NCBI GenBank assembly: GCA_964442745.1
Contig: CAYUAI010000003.1
Coordinates: 62,001 to 126,000 of the forward strand
DNA: 64,000 nucleotides
DNA from: CAYUAI01 sp964442745
Lineage (GTDB): Bacteria > Pseudomonadota > Gammaproteobacteria > S012-40
Direction of reading: 5' to 3'
Below are positions 1 to 8,515 of this stretch, piece by piece. The notes beneath the pieces were generated by a model that made no database searches, was not told where the DNA came from, and saw only the letters and a program-made list of their open reading frames with translations. Both the position numbers and the translations under genes were made by a program. Position 1 is the stretch's first letter. The number at the start of each line of letters is the position of its first letter.

Positions 1-1
1 C

Positions 2-976
2 TTTATCGATAAAGTCTCGTTCCGAAACACTACAGCAGAACATTGCTCATTAGATAGTGCATTAGCCCGCACGGTTTATAAAAATGTATTAGCACCGATG
101 GACTCGCCACCTTACCATCGAGCCATTGTCGAAGGTTTTTTAATTCAAGCGGAAGACTCGAAAGGAGCAAGTGACCAAAACCCGATTAGCTTTAAGGTAA
201 CAGGTGAAGTAAAACCTGGTGAATCAAAATCCCCCATACCACAGGGCATGCAAGCCATACGTGTATCCACCGGTAGCATTGTTCCTGAGGGTGAATTTTC
301 TATCGTTAGGATGTGGGAAGCTGAAATAGACGGTCAGTCGTTTCAGATTAAGCGCCCTTTTCCCGCCCGGTTTTTTATTGAAGACTGTGGCTGTGACGTT
401 GAAAAAAATACCATGATCTGCTCAGCAGGCACAACACTCAATGCTACGGATATCGGCACTCTGGCTAGCTTGGGCATCACCGATGTTAGCGTTGCGACTA
501 AGCCCAGCTTAGGCATTTTCTCGTCGGGCGATGAAGTTATTCCTTACACAGCACCATTTCAGCAAGGGAAAATATACGACTGCAACTCCGTCATGTTATC
601 CGCCGCTGCTCATGGCGCAGGTGCCATCCCCACTTTCAAAGGCATCATGAACGATGATTTTGAACAATTTGTTAAGCAAGCTAAACAAGCACTCAACACA
701 TCAGACATGTTGTTGATCTCAGGAGGAACAGCCGCCGGTGGTAAAAATTTTATTTCTGACTTGATTCGAGAAATCGGTGAATTAATCATTGACGGCGTTC
801 CTATGCGATCCGGTCGCCCGTTAATCATGGGTATTGCCAATCAAAAACCCATCGTTTGTGTTGCCGGCCATCCACCAGAAGCCTTACGTGGTTTTCAGCT
901 ATTTGCCGTACCCGCCATTCAAAAACTCATGGGAGTCGATCTGGAACTCCCTGAAGACCGCTCCTCACAACCTTAG
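2..976 (+). CDS. MoeA-like molybdopterin protein, 5' end outside window
   Basis: The reading frame is open from the window edge, so the start lies upstream; 324 residues are visible. It matches the MoeA fold: an N-terminal PPYHRAIVEGFL segment where MoeA has PPFDNSAMDGYA, then a MoCF-binding domain with FSSGDEV, YDCNS and SGGTAAGG. MoeA inserts molybdenum into molybdopterin adenylate. Three features are odd. The Asp of the DGYA motif is Glu, the usual GGVSVGxxD loop reads GGTAAGGKN, and the PGNP motif reads GHPPEA. The protein also stops about where MoeA domain IV would begin. It may be a diverged paralogue rather than the housekeeping MoeA. Family assignment is firm; molybdenum insertase activity is doubtful. 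Confidence 0.8.
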   Translation, partial: FIDKVSFRNTTAEHCSLDSALARTVYKNVLAPMDSPPYHRAIVEGFLIQAEDSKGASDQNPISFKVTGEVKPGESKSPIPQGMQAIRVSTGSIVPEGEFSIVRMWEAEIDGQSFQIKRPFPARFFIEDCGCDVEKNTMICSAGTTLNATDIGTLASLGITDVSVATKPSLGIFSSGDEVIPYTAPFQQGKIYDCNSVMLSAAAHGAGAIPTFKGIMNDDFEQFVKQAKQALNTSDMLLISGGTAAGGKNFISDLIREIGELIIDGVPMRSGRPLIMGIANQKPIVCVAGHPPEALRGFQLFAVPAIQKLMGVDLELPEDRSSQP

Positions 977-990
977 TGTGATATACCAAG

Positions 991-1023
991 CTGCAAATGA
1001 TTGCAACTAACAATCATTTGCAG
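991..1023 (+). terminator. Perfect 13-bp hairpin after the MoeA-like gene
   Basis: CTGCAAATGATTG and its exact reverse complement are separated by a 7-nt loop, starting 14 nt after the MoeA-like stop codon. The stem is AT-rich and no T-run follows on the plus strand, so it may be a weak terminator, an mRNA-stabilising 3' hairpin or a regulatory palindrome. It sits just upstream of the next gene. Confidence 0.5.
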
Positions 1024-1036
1024 TAAATATTATTCA

Positions 1037-1438
1037 ATGCGTCGTTCACCATTTATGTACCTTAATTTAAGCATTTTAAACCCCAAAATATATCTTAGCG
1101 GTGCCATGGCCATCGGTGGCCTGCAAATGATCGACGGTATGCTTGCCTGGTATGCAGTGCAAACAAACATAGCAACCGCTTTCTCTTTGTTAGAGTTGCT
1201 TTGGTTTCTTGTATCTATCCTGTATTTTACTGCATTTTGGCAAAGGCAACAGCCAAATCAGGTACCGAGCTGTTACTTGATTTATTATCTTGGCAGTTGG
1301 TTATATGGTAGTTATTTATTGGCAAATACGCGGGATACAGAACCGCTGACGCTACCATCTGGCTATATTTTAATCGCAATAGTCTTTGGTATTTTCTATT
1401 CAACACTGGGCTATCGGCATTATCAAAAATATAGATAA
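1037..1438 (+). CDS. Small integral membrane protein, unknown function
   Basis: 133 residues from the ATG at 1037. The frame could open earlier at a TTG at 1001, but that lies inside the hairpin at 991-1023, so I prefer the ATG. No clear Shine-Dalgarno sequence precedes either. The protein has about four hydrophobic segments (around AIGGLQMIDGMLAWY, LELLWFLVSILYFTAF, LIYYLGSWLYGSYLL and ILIAIVFGIFYSTLGY) and a basic end (YRHYQKYR). This is the pattern of a small inner-membrane protein with both ends in the cytoplasm. I do not recognise a family. It converges with rsmJ 17 nt away. Confidence 0.55.
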   Translation: MRRSPFMYLNLSILNPKIYLSGAMAIGGLQMIDGMLAWYAVQTNIATAFSLLELLWFLVSILYFTAFWQRQQPNQVPSCYLIYYLGSWLYGSYLLANTRDTEPLTLPSGYILIAIVFGIFYSTLGYRHYQKYR

Positions 1439-1455
1439 GAAATAGGTGTATATCA

Positions 1456-2253
1456 TTACACCATATAAACATCAAAACGGGTATTTTTACTTTCGATGTA
1501 AAATGAAGGCTCAGCCCCCACCAGGCTATCGGCATATTTAGGTCGTTTTACGACAACACGCTGCACAGCCCTTTGCAATGCCAGCTGAAACAAATCATTC
1601 ACATCGGTATCCCCCCCAACCAATGCACGTAAAAGCCGCATTTCTTTTTTTACCAAGGCATTGTTTTTTCGTTCAGGAGCTGGATACATCGGATCCATAT
1701 AAATGACTTGAAAAGCATATGAAGTTGGCAAATTTTTCAAATACGTTATGGCATCAACGTTAAGCATCGTCAACCGTGTTTGTATTATGTCAGCAATCTG
1801 TGGATGCGCTCTTGCCCGCTGCATGGCATCCTGAACCAGTGTCACCAAAATTTCCGAGCGCTCTAACATGCACACGGAACACCCTAATCCAGCAAGCACA
1901 AATGCATCTTTTGCTAAACCAGCCGTTGTATCAAGTACGGTTGGGGTTTTTCCTTTTTTCAAACCAACCGCTTTTGCTAACGCTTGTTTTCGCCCTCCTC
2001 CCATGCGATAGCGAAACCCCACAGCACCTTGAGTAAAATCGAGGTACAATGGTTTCATTCTAATATCCGCGCAATAATGAAGCTCGATACCCGCCAAGGT
2101 CATCAATAAAAAAAAACCATCCGAACGTTTCTGCACAGATTCAAAATGTTGAAACGGTATAGCTAACTTTAAAGCTAAACCTTTCGCTTGCTCCAATAAA
2201 CTGGAATCAACCACACTTATTACAACTAAACCGTCATTTTCCTGTCTAATCAT
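1456..2253 (-). CDS. rsmJ: 16S rRNA (guanine-1516-N2)-methyltransferase RsmJ
   Basis: 265 residues, the usual length for RsmJ (YhiQ). The enzyme uses S-adenosylmethionine to methylate G1516 of 16S rRNA in the cytoplasm. The family's SAM-binding region is visible as LDTTAGLAKDAFVLAGLG near residues 107-124, with the acidic turn MLERSE after the next strand. The catalytic-site motif YMDPMYP follows near residue 186. The N-terminal part (DLTQG-like DFTQGAVGFRYRMGGGR) is also characteristic. It is a single gene, convergent with the small membrane protein and divergent from yqgE. Confidence 0.93.
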   Translation of the reverse strand: MIRQENDGLVVISVVDSSLLEQAKGLALKLAIPFQHFESVQKRSDGFFLLMTLAGIELHYCADIRMKPLYLDFTQGAVGFRYRMGGGRKQALAKAVGLKKGKTPTVLDTTAGLAKDAFVLAGLGCSVCMLERSEILVTLVQDAMQRARAHPQIADIIQTRLTMLNVDAITYLKNLPTSYAFQVIYMDPMYPAPERKNNALVKKEMRLLRALVGGDTDVNDLFQLALQRAVQRVVVKRPKYADSLVGAEPSFYIESKNTRFDVYMV

Positions 2254-2474
2254 ATAAGTAATTTTATCTTTTCCACACAGACTCTAGGACCGATACGGCG
2301 TCACTTCTAATTGACGGAATGGCTATTGCAAACAAATTATCTGTAACAAACGGTGTTTTCTAAGCAATCATGCGTACATGATGACATGTTCCTAGTTCCA
2401 TCACCAACCCGCCATGAAAAGTCATCGGTTTCGCATCATATAATTTCATCAATCAAGCAAAAAGGAGTTGGCAA

Positions 2475-3161
2475 ATGCGACCGATCACTGATGCATCTAC
2501 CCCAACCAATCGCACCCTATGGTACAAATTAACAATCGCCTTATCGTGCTTAATTTTTCTTTTCACTCAAAATAGTTACGCGATCCAAAGCTCAGCAAAG
2601 GACAAATCATCCACAAGTGACGAACTTAAATCATTTTCTTTCAAGAAAAATTCAAAACTCGAGAAAGGTGTTTTCCTCGTTGCCACCAAAACACTCGATA
2701 ATAGCCCCTTTGATAAATCCGTTATTTATGTCACTCAATATGGCTCATCAGGCACCTATGGACTCATAATTAACCGACGACTTCCTATGGCGGTCAACGA
2801 AATCGTCCCTGAAGCTAAAAAATCAGGGGACGAAAATAATTTATTTTTTGGCGGACCCATGCATGCTCGATATTTATTTATATTAACCGAAACCAATGAG
2901 ACCACTGGATTACACCCGGTCAATCACGGCATCTATTTCGGTGCTGGCCCGGCCATTGTGCCGCGTCTGGAAAAATCTGATAATCAGCATTCTATTCGAA
3001 CTTATGCCGGTTTTTCTAGCTGGGGACCCGGACAAATTGAGCAAGAAATAAAAAGTGGCAATTGGCTTGTTACCCCCGCGAATTCCGAGCAATTATTCAA
3101 TAGAAATCCTGAATTGCTTTGGACTCAATTGTATAAAAACTGGGGTGGCGATTGGATATAA
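2475..3161 (+). CDS. YqgE/AlgH (DUF179) family protein with signal peptide
   Basis: The C-terminal ~185 residues carry the YqgE/AlgH fold: LEKGVFLVAT, FDKSVIYVTQY, GTYGLIINRRL, FFGGPM, the FSSWGPGQIEQEI segment, and the GNWLVTP signature. YqgE's function is poorly defined. The odd part is about 55 extra N-terminal residues with a basic stretch, a hydrophobic core (LTIALSCLIFLF) and a likely AxA-type cleavage site after NSYA. Family members are normally cytosolic and begin close to the LxGxFLVA motif. AAGGAG lies just upstream of the ATG at 2475, which supports the longer start. The protein is therefore probably exported. Confidence 0.85.
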   Translation: MRPITDASTPTNRTLWYKLTIALSCLIFLFTQNSYAIQSSAKDKSSTSDELKSFSFKKNSKLEKGVFLVATKTLDNSPFDKSVIYVTQYGSSGTYGLIINRRLPMAVNEIVPEAKKSGDENNLFFGGPMHARYLFILTETNETTGLHPVNHGIYFGAGPAIVPRLEKSDNQHSIRTYAGFSSWGPGQIEQEIKSGNWLVTPANSEQLFNRNPELLWTQLYKNWGGDWI

Positions 3162-3203
3162 AGCATTTTCCAGCCTATGAGCCTACATACGAGAGCATTC
3201 TTA

Positions 3204-3740
3204 CTAAGAAATTACTTTTTCCTCAATGATTGCTCTCAGTTGCATTTTCTCGGCCGACGACAAGAGCGACTTAGGCCATTGGTAAGCCAACCGCTTTTTA
3301 ATATAAAATAAAAAAGCACTTTTTGTTTCGGTCACCTTAGTTACTGCCTGCCAGTCAAATTCAACCGTTCCTCCTGTTTCGCTAAATCCTAAGCCATTTC
3401 GTGAAATAAAATAATGAAATGGTGCGACCCGATGGTTTGGCTTATTTTGATCCCGCCACAACATCGTATATTGAATCATCGGAAACACAACAAATGCGTA
3501 AAGCAAACCTGAAGCCAACAACAGCTGATTGGATACCTTTGCAAACAATGGCTGAAAAAAAGTCGCTGACGGTATAAGACCTAATGCATAGATAATAAAC
3601 GGAATACCAAGGAAGAAAAAATAAAAAACTTTACTGCTTTGACGTCGTAAAAAACGGACTCGTTCAATCCAAAAAAGATGAGGCAATGATGCATCAAACG
3701 TTTTACTTATTTGGCTCACAGGCGGGCTATCTTTATCCAT
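3204..3740 (-). CDS. YcxB-like membrane protein
   Basis: 178 residues. Two membrane helices lie at about residues 39-58 (VFYFFFLGIPFIIYALGLIP) and 73-92 (LLLASGLLYAFVVFPMIQYTM). A soluble C-terminal domain follows with the YcxB-like pattern: a beta strand HYFISRNGLGFS, then TGGTVEFDWQAVTKVTETKSAFLFYI, then a helix-rich end. No enzymatic motif is visible and the role of the family is unknown. It is convergent with yqgE (42 nt gap), and its upstream side carries the 160-bp repeat. The assignment rests on domain pattern and is moderately sure. Confidence 0.6.
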   Translation of the reverse strand: MDKDSPPVSQISKTFDASLPHLFWIERVRFLRRQSSKVFYFFFLGIPFIIYALGLIPSATFFQPLFAKVSNQLLLASGLLYAFVVFPMIQYTMLWRDQNKPNHRVAPFHYFISRNGLGFSETGGTVEFDWQAVTKVTETKSAFLFYIKKRLAYQWPKSLLSSAEKMQLRAIIEEKVIS

Positions 3741-3770
3741 ATTTTTGCAATCGCAATAAATCTGTCACAT

Positions 3771-3930
3771 ATACCCGTAGCGCTTGAAATTTAGGCTTTA
3801 TTGCAGTTCTATTTTTGCCCTGACTGTGTTGGCAATCCTCGCAATAATCCCGATATTACTCGTCGTTTCGCCTGGTCAGAACAAAAATATACCTCGCACT
3901 CAATACCTCAATCTCAAACACTACGGGTAT
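3771..3930. mobile_element. 160-bp MITE-like element, copy A
   Basis: The element begins ATACCCGTAGCG and ends with the near-exact inverse, CACTACGGGTAT. Its terminal inverted repeats extend about 25 bp (with GAAATTTAGG inside), and TA lies on both sides, as expected for a TA target duplication. The copy at 58155-58314 has exactly the same length in the opposite orientation and very similar sequence throughout. It has no coding capacity. TA duplication and size suggest a non-autonomous element mobilised by an IS630/Tc1-type transposase; none is present in the window. Confidence 0.85.
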
Positions 3931-4024
3931 ATTTAATATGATTATAGTTTTCTCGACTATTCAATTTTCCACGCTTTCCACTTATACTAAGAATTTACAA
4001 TCATCCCATTACGGATTATAAATA

Positions 4025-4606
4025 ATGCACCGTCAATATTTGCTGACCCAATTGAATGCCTACTATACTCGCGACAAGCAAGAACGTGCAATGCATGCCC
4101 AGACCCTTGCCTTTGTCGAACGCTCAAAAAGCGTTTTTAAAAACTGGAACCTAGCCGGCCATATCACTGGCTCCGCTTGGGTGCTGGACAAAGATTATAG
4201 CCATGTGCTGCTCACCCACCATAAAAAACTCAACCAATGGTTTCAACTGGGTGGTCACTCTGACGGTAACCCTGAAACCTTTCAAGTTGCGCAAAGGGAA
4301 GCCATGGAAGAATCGGGTCTACTGGATATTGGCGCACCGAACGAAATGATTTTCGATATTGATATTCATACCATCCCCGCCCGCAAAGAGGAACTTGAGC
4401 ATTGGCATTATGACATTCGATTTTTATTTGAAGCGGATCGTCACGCCCCATTACAGGTCAGCAATGAATCCCATGCACTCGCCTGGGTCGCGCTAGATAG
4501 GGTCAGTGAAAAAACAAATGAGCCCTCTATACAGCGTATGGTTAAAAAGACACTCGCCTTAAAAACCACCGGACAAAGTAAATTGCTAGACAATGCTCCC
4601 GTATGA
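4025..4606 (+). CDS. Nudix hydrolase
   Basis: 193 residues. The Nudix box spans roughly residues 77-100: GGHSDGN, then REAMEESGL, matching the REUxEExGU half of the motif. In strict alignment the first Glu of the box falls on Pro next to a Glu, so the box is slightly shifted. HTIPARKEELEHWHYDIRFLF after the box is typical of a subfamily annotated only as Nudix hydrolases acting on nucleoside diphosphate derivatives; the substrate cannot be read from sequence. It ends 15 nt from convergent pmbA. The promoter region contains the 160-bp repeat, which ends 94 nt upstream. Confidence 0.85.
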   Translation: MHRQYLLTQLNAYYTRDKQERAMHAQTLAFVERSKSVFKNWNLAGHITGSAWVLDKDYSHVLLTHHKKLNQWFQLGGHSDGNPETFQVAQREAMEESGLLDIGAPNEMIFDIDIHTIPARKEELEHWHYDIRFLFEADRHAPLQVSNESHALAWVALDRVSEKTNEPSIQRMVKKTLALKTTGQSKLLDNAPV

Positions 4607-4621
4607 AAATTAGCCGCTTGG

Positions 4622-5950
4622 TTACTGCCCGGCAATCGCCATATTATCCAACAGCATCGATCCGACTTGAATATTGCGCCGTCTATCCACATCATTACCA
4701 ATCATTTGTATGTTTTTAAACATATTACGCAAATTACCCGCAATGGTAATCTCCTCCACCGGAAATTGAATTTCGCCATTTTCCACCCAGAAACCCGCAG
4801 CCCCTCGTGAATAATCGCCAGTGATATGATTAACACCCTGCCCCATTAACTCCGTTACCAACAGTCCTGTGCCCATCATTTTGAGTAGTTCAGCTTGGCT
4901 TTTCATCTCGCGACTTGAAACGATCAAGTTATGTGTGCCACCCGCATTCCCCGTAGTTTGCATATTCAAGCGTCTCGCCGAATAGCTGCTGAGAATATAG
5001 CCCAACAACACACCGTCTTTGACTACGTCTCTGGCTTGGGTTATCACACCTTCACTATCAAATGGCGCGCTGCCCAGCGCCCCTTTCAAATGTGGCTGCT
5101 CCTCAATATGGAACCATTCAGGAAATAATTGCTGATTGAGTGAGTCCAGCAGAAATGATGTTTTCCGATATAAACTACCGCCACTAATCGCCCGCGTAAA
5201 ATGTCCCAACAAACCGGAAGCCGCCTCCGGTGCAAACAAAATAGGAGCTTGCTGAGTTGGCAAACGACGACCATTCAGGCGAGCCAAGGTCCGTTGAGCT
5301 GCTTTTTCGCCCACAGATTTAGCAGAATCTAAGTTCGCATGATTACGCGCCGCCGTATACCAGTAGTCTCTTTGCATAATGTCACCATCCTGGCCAATGA
5401 CACTACAACTGATACTATGCCGTGTCGTCGGATAACTGCCAGAAAACCCATGTGAATTACCATACACATGAACCCCTGAATGACTCGCCACCGAAGCCCC
5501 TTCTGAGTTAGTAATCCGCGGATCATATTGCCGCGCAACTTGCTCGCACTCAAGCGCTAATTCCAGTGCTTGTTCACTGTCTAGCTCCCAAATATAATTC
5601 AGTGCTAAGTCAGGATAGTCCCAAGCCATTAGCGCTTTATCAGCCAATCCTGAATACACGTCTTCCGCCGTATACTTTGCAATGCTACACGCGGCCGCGA
5701 CGGCTTCACGAATCGCATCAGAATTAAAATCTGATGTGCTTGATGAGCCTTTTTGCTGACCCATAAAAACAGTAATGCCTAAACCTTTATCATGGTTATA
5801 TTCCAACGTCTCCACATCACCTAAGCGCGCGGTTACCGACAAACCCGTTTCCACGCCAATCGCCACTTCGGCAGCGCTAGCCCCTTGTTTTTTAGCTTCC
5901 GTTAACGCGTTGTCGATAACATCCAGATATTGTGTTTGAAATTCATTCAT
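4622..5950 (-). CDS. pmbA: Metalloprotease partner PmbA/TldE
   Basis: 442 residues, the length of E. coli PmbA (TldE). With TldD it forms the heterodimeric peptidase that matures microcin B17 and degrades CcdA. TldE lacks the metal-binding HExxxH of TldD, and none is seen here. Recognisable segments are DVETLEYNHDKGLGITVF near the N-terminus, GRRLPTQQAPILFAPEAASGLLGHF in the middle, and the C-terminal GDYSRGAAGFWVENGEIQFPVEEITIAGNL. It lies 100 nt downstream of tldD on the same strand, without the yjgA gene often found near pmbA. Confidence 0.95.
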   Translation of the reverse strand: MNEFQTQYLDVIDNALTEAKKQGASAAEVAIGVETGLSVTARLGDVETLEYNHDKGLGITVFMGQQKGSSSTSDFNSDAIREAVAAACSIAKYTAEDVYSGLADKALMAWDYPDLALNYIWELDSEQALELALECEQVARQYDPRITNSEGASVASHSGVHVYGNSHGFSGSYPTTRHSISCSVIGQDGDIMQRDYWYTAARNHANLDSAKSVGEKAAQRTLARLNGRRLPTQQAPILFAPEAASGLLGHFTRAISGGSLYRKTSFLLDSLNQQLFPEWFHIEEQPHLKGALGSAPFDSEGVITQARDVVKDGVLLGYILSSYSARRLNMQTTGNAGGTHNLIVSSREMKSQAELLKMMGTGLLVTELMGQGVNHITGDYSRGAAGFWVENGEIQFPVEEITIAGNLRNMFKNIQMIGNDVDRRRNIQVGSMLLDNMAIAGQ

Positions 5951-6050
5951 TTGAAATCATATCACTTGTTGATGACAATAATTATAATTCGTCGAAATTA
6001 TTTGTTAAGGAATCGACCCCATCGCCCATCCCTAAATAAAGTAGCACATA

Positions 6051-7499
6051 TCACATGCTTGTACCGCCGATGGTTAAACCATCAATGCGCAACGTCGGTT
6101 GGCCGACGCCCACAGGCACACTCTGCCCTTCTTTGCCACAGGTGCCGACCCCTTCATCGAGCTTTAAATCGTTACCCACCATGCTAACCCGCGTTAAAAC
6201 ATCAGGCCCATTACCAATCAAGGTCGCCCCTTTCACGGGCCTTGTCACTTTTCCGCCTTCAATGAGATACGCTTCACTCGCGGAAAAAACAAACTTCCCA
6301 GAGGTGATATCAACCTGACCACCCCCAAAATTGACAGCATAAAGCCCTTTATCGATGGAGGCGATAATTTCCTCGGGGGTATGCGATCCTGGCAGCATAT
6401 AAGTATTAGTCATACGAGGCAAAGGTAAATGGGCATAAGATTCACGCCGACCATTTCCTGTCGGTGCGACCCCCATGAGTCGAGCATTCATTTTATCTTG
6501 TAGATATCCCTTTAGTATGCCGTTTTCTATTAGGGTGGTGCATTGGGTTGGTACCCCTTCATCATCAACACGGAGTGAACCACGCCGTTCTGCCAAGGTA
6601 CCATCATCGACAACCGTGCATAGTGACGATGCTACTTTTTCACCAACACGTCCTGCAAACGCAGAGCTACCTTTTCGATTAAAATCACCTTCCAGACCAT
6701 GACCAATCGCTTCGTGTAATAAAATACCCGGCCAACCTGGCCCAAGCACCACATCCATGGTACCGGCAGGTGCTTCAACCGCCTCTAAATTTAATAGTGC
6801 TTGGCGAACGGCTTCGCGAGCAAAACCTAGCGCTCTGTCGTTATCAAGAAAATAACCATAAGCAACGCGACCACCCCCACCAGACGAGCCTTGTTCTCGC
6901 CGACCATTTTGCTCAGCCACCACACTGACACTCATCCGTACCAGCGGCCGAACATCCGCCGCCAAAGTACCATCAGAAGCCGCCACTAACATCACTTCTT
7001 GGGTACCAACCAAACTCACCATCACTTGCTGAATGCGCGTGTCAAGCCGTCTTGCTTCACGATCAACCGATTCCAGTAAGCGTATTTTTTCCCGTTCATT
7101 CAGGGTACTGATAGGATCAATGGGAAGATATAAATCATGCCCCGCGCCATTGCTGCCCCAGGCACTCAATCGACCTTGCTGCCCTTGTCGGGAGATCGCC
7201 CGCACTGTTTTCGCTGCCTGCTCTAGCGCCGGCAACGTTATTTCATCAGAATATGCAAAGCCAGTTTTTTCGCCACTCATGGCTCTGACACCGACCCCTC
7301 TTTCAATGCCGAAAGTACCATCTTTAACAATACTATCTTCTAACGACCAAGACTCATACCGACTCACTTCAAAATATAAATCCGCGTTATCAACACCACG
7401 ATGTGTCATTAAATGATTAAGTACATTTGATAAATCACTCTCACCGAGCCCCGCCGGTGAAAAAATTAATTGCTTGGCAATTTCTATCTCTGAGTTCAT
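6051..7499 (-). CDS. tldD: Metalloprotease TldD
   Basis: 482 residues from the ATG at 7499. The frame extends 47 codons further upstream, but that extension overlaps nit2 and has no family similarity. The zinc-site motif HEAIGH is at about residues 262-267, followed by GLEGDFNRKGSSAFAG. A C-terminal Cys in GTCGKEGQSVPVGVGQP matches the third zinc ligand region. TldD is the catalytic subunit of the TldD/TldE peptidase. It follows nit2 by 10 nt in a yhdP-nit2-tldD-pmbA run. No RiPP precursor or modification genes are nearby, so a general proteolytic role is the simplest reading. Confidence 0.95.
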   Translation of the reverse strand: MNSEIEIAKQLIFSPAGLGESDLSNVLNHLMTHRGVDNADLYFEVSRYESWSLEDSIVKDGTFGIERGVGVRAMSGEKTGFAYSDEITLPALEQAAKTVRAISRQGQQGRLSAWGSNGAGHDLYLPIDPISTLNEREKIRLLESVDREARRLDTRIQQVMVSLVGTQEVMLVAASDGTLAADVRPLVRMSVSVVAEQNGRREQGSSGGGGRVAYGYFLDNDRALGFAREAVRQALLNLEAVEAPAGTMDVVLGPGWPGILLHEAIGHGLEGDFNRKGSSAFAGRVGEKVASSLCTVVDDGTLAERRGSLRVDDEGVPTQCTTLIENGILKGYLQDKMNARLMGVAPTGNGRRESYAHLPLPRMTNTYMLPGSHTPEEIIASIDKGLYAVNFGGGQVDITSGKFVFSASEAYLIEGGKVTRPVKGATLIGNGPDVLTRVSMVGNDLKLDEGVGTCGKEGQSVPVGVGQPTLRIDGLTIGGTSM

Positions 7500-7509
7500 A
7501 AAATAGTCA

Positions 7510-8319
7510 CTAAAACTTTCGATGATCAATACTAGGAAAATTCCGCCTGACACTTGCCATTCGCTCTTGATCAATATCAGCGACGACAAAGCCAGACCCT
7601 CGAGGCAATCGATCAAGCACCATGCCCCACGGATCAACAATCATGCTATCTCCATGTGTTTCCCGTCCATTTATATGAAATCCGCCTTGTGCTGCCGCGA
7701 TCACATAACAAAGATTTTCGATGGCACGTGCCCGAATAATGATTTCCCAGTGCGCTTTTCCGGTGATGGCGGTAAATGCAGAGGGCACGGCAAATATTTC
7801 TGCCCCTTTATCAAGCATAGACCGAAACAATTCAGGAAATCGTAAATCATAACAAACCGCTAATCCAATGCGACCAAATGGGGTATCAACCACCACCACC
7901 GACTCACCCGCTTCAATAGTCCTCGATTCGGTATAACTTTCACCACTATCGACAACATCCACATCAAATAAATGGGTTTTATCATATCGTGCGACTCGCA
8001 CGCCTTGATCATTAAAAACTAAACAAGCCGCCCGCACTTTATTTGCATCATCCGCCGCTAAAGGAATCGTCCCCCCAATTAGCCAGATCTTTTGCTTAGC
8101 GGCCTGCTCAGCCAAAAACACCTGGATTTGCCCATCACCATCCTGCTCTCGAGTTTTCACATTATCCTGCTCGGAATTTCCCATTAATGCAAAGTTTTCT
8201 GGCAACACAACGAGTTTCGCTCCGGCATCAACGACGCGGCCAATTAAACGCTCCGCTTCAATCAAGTTAGCACTCACATTAGGACCCGATGCCATCTGGA
8301 TAGCCGCTACCCGCTTCAT
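7510..8319 (-). CDS. Nitrilase-superfamily amidohydrolase (Nit2/YafV-like)
   Basis: 269 residues from the ATG at 8319, which gives the family start KRVAAIQMAS; a longer frame upstream is hydrophobic and unrelated. The Glu-Lys-Cys triad is visible: Glu in LPENFALMG, Lys in RYDKTHLFD and Cys in GLAVCYDLRFPELFR. The sequence fits the deaminated-glutathione amidase/Nit2 group, which hydrolyses side products of transamination; the exact substrate is inferred. It lies between yhdP and tldD on the same strand, an arrangement common in Gammaproteobacteria. Confidence 0.9.
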   Translation of the reverse strand: MKRVAAIQMASGPNVSANLIEAERLIGRVVDAGAKLVVLPENFALMGNSEQDNVKTREQDGDGQIQVFLAEQAAKQKIWLIGGTIPLAADDANKVRAACLVFNDQGVRVARYDKTHLFDVDVVDSGESYTESRTIEAGESVVVVDTPFGRIGLAVCYDLRFPELFRSMLDKGAEIFAVPSAFTAITGKAHWEIIIRARAIENLCYVIAAAQGGFHINGRETHGDSMIVDPWGMVLDRLPRGSGFVVADIDQERMASVRRNFPSIDHRKF

Positions 8320-8515
8320 CAAACTTTTTACCTCCGTACTTTTCCTAAAAACATATAGAAAAATTAATAAAAAAAACAACACTAACAGCCGATGAGCATT
8401 AACCGCTGTCCTTATACCTTACATGACATAACCTCGCAATGGAAAATAATCCTGCCTATGCGAGCATCGAATAAAAAACATCGCCTAATATACCATCGAA
8501 GCACGGCATTCTTTT

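Noticed and set aside
4622..7499. TldD/PmbA as part of a RiPP (microcin-like) biosynthetic cluster
   Set aside because: No precursor peptide, cyclodehydratase or exporter gene lies nearby, and the gene order is the common housekeeping one.
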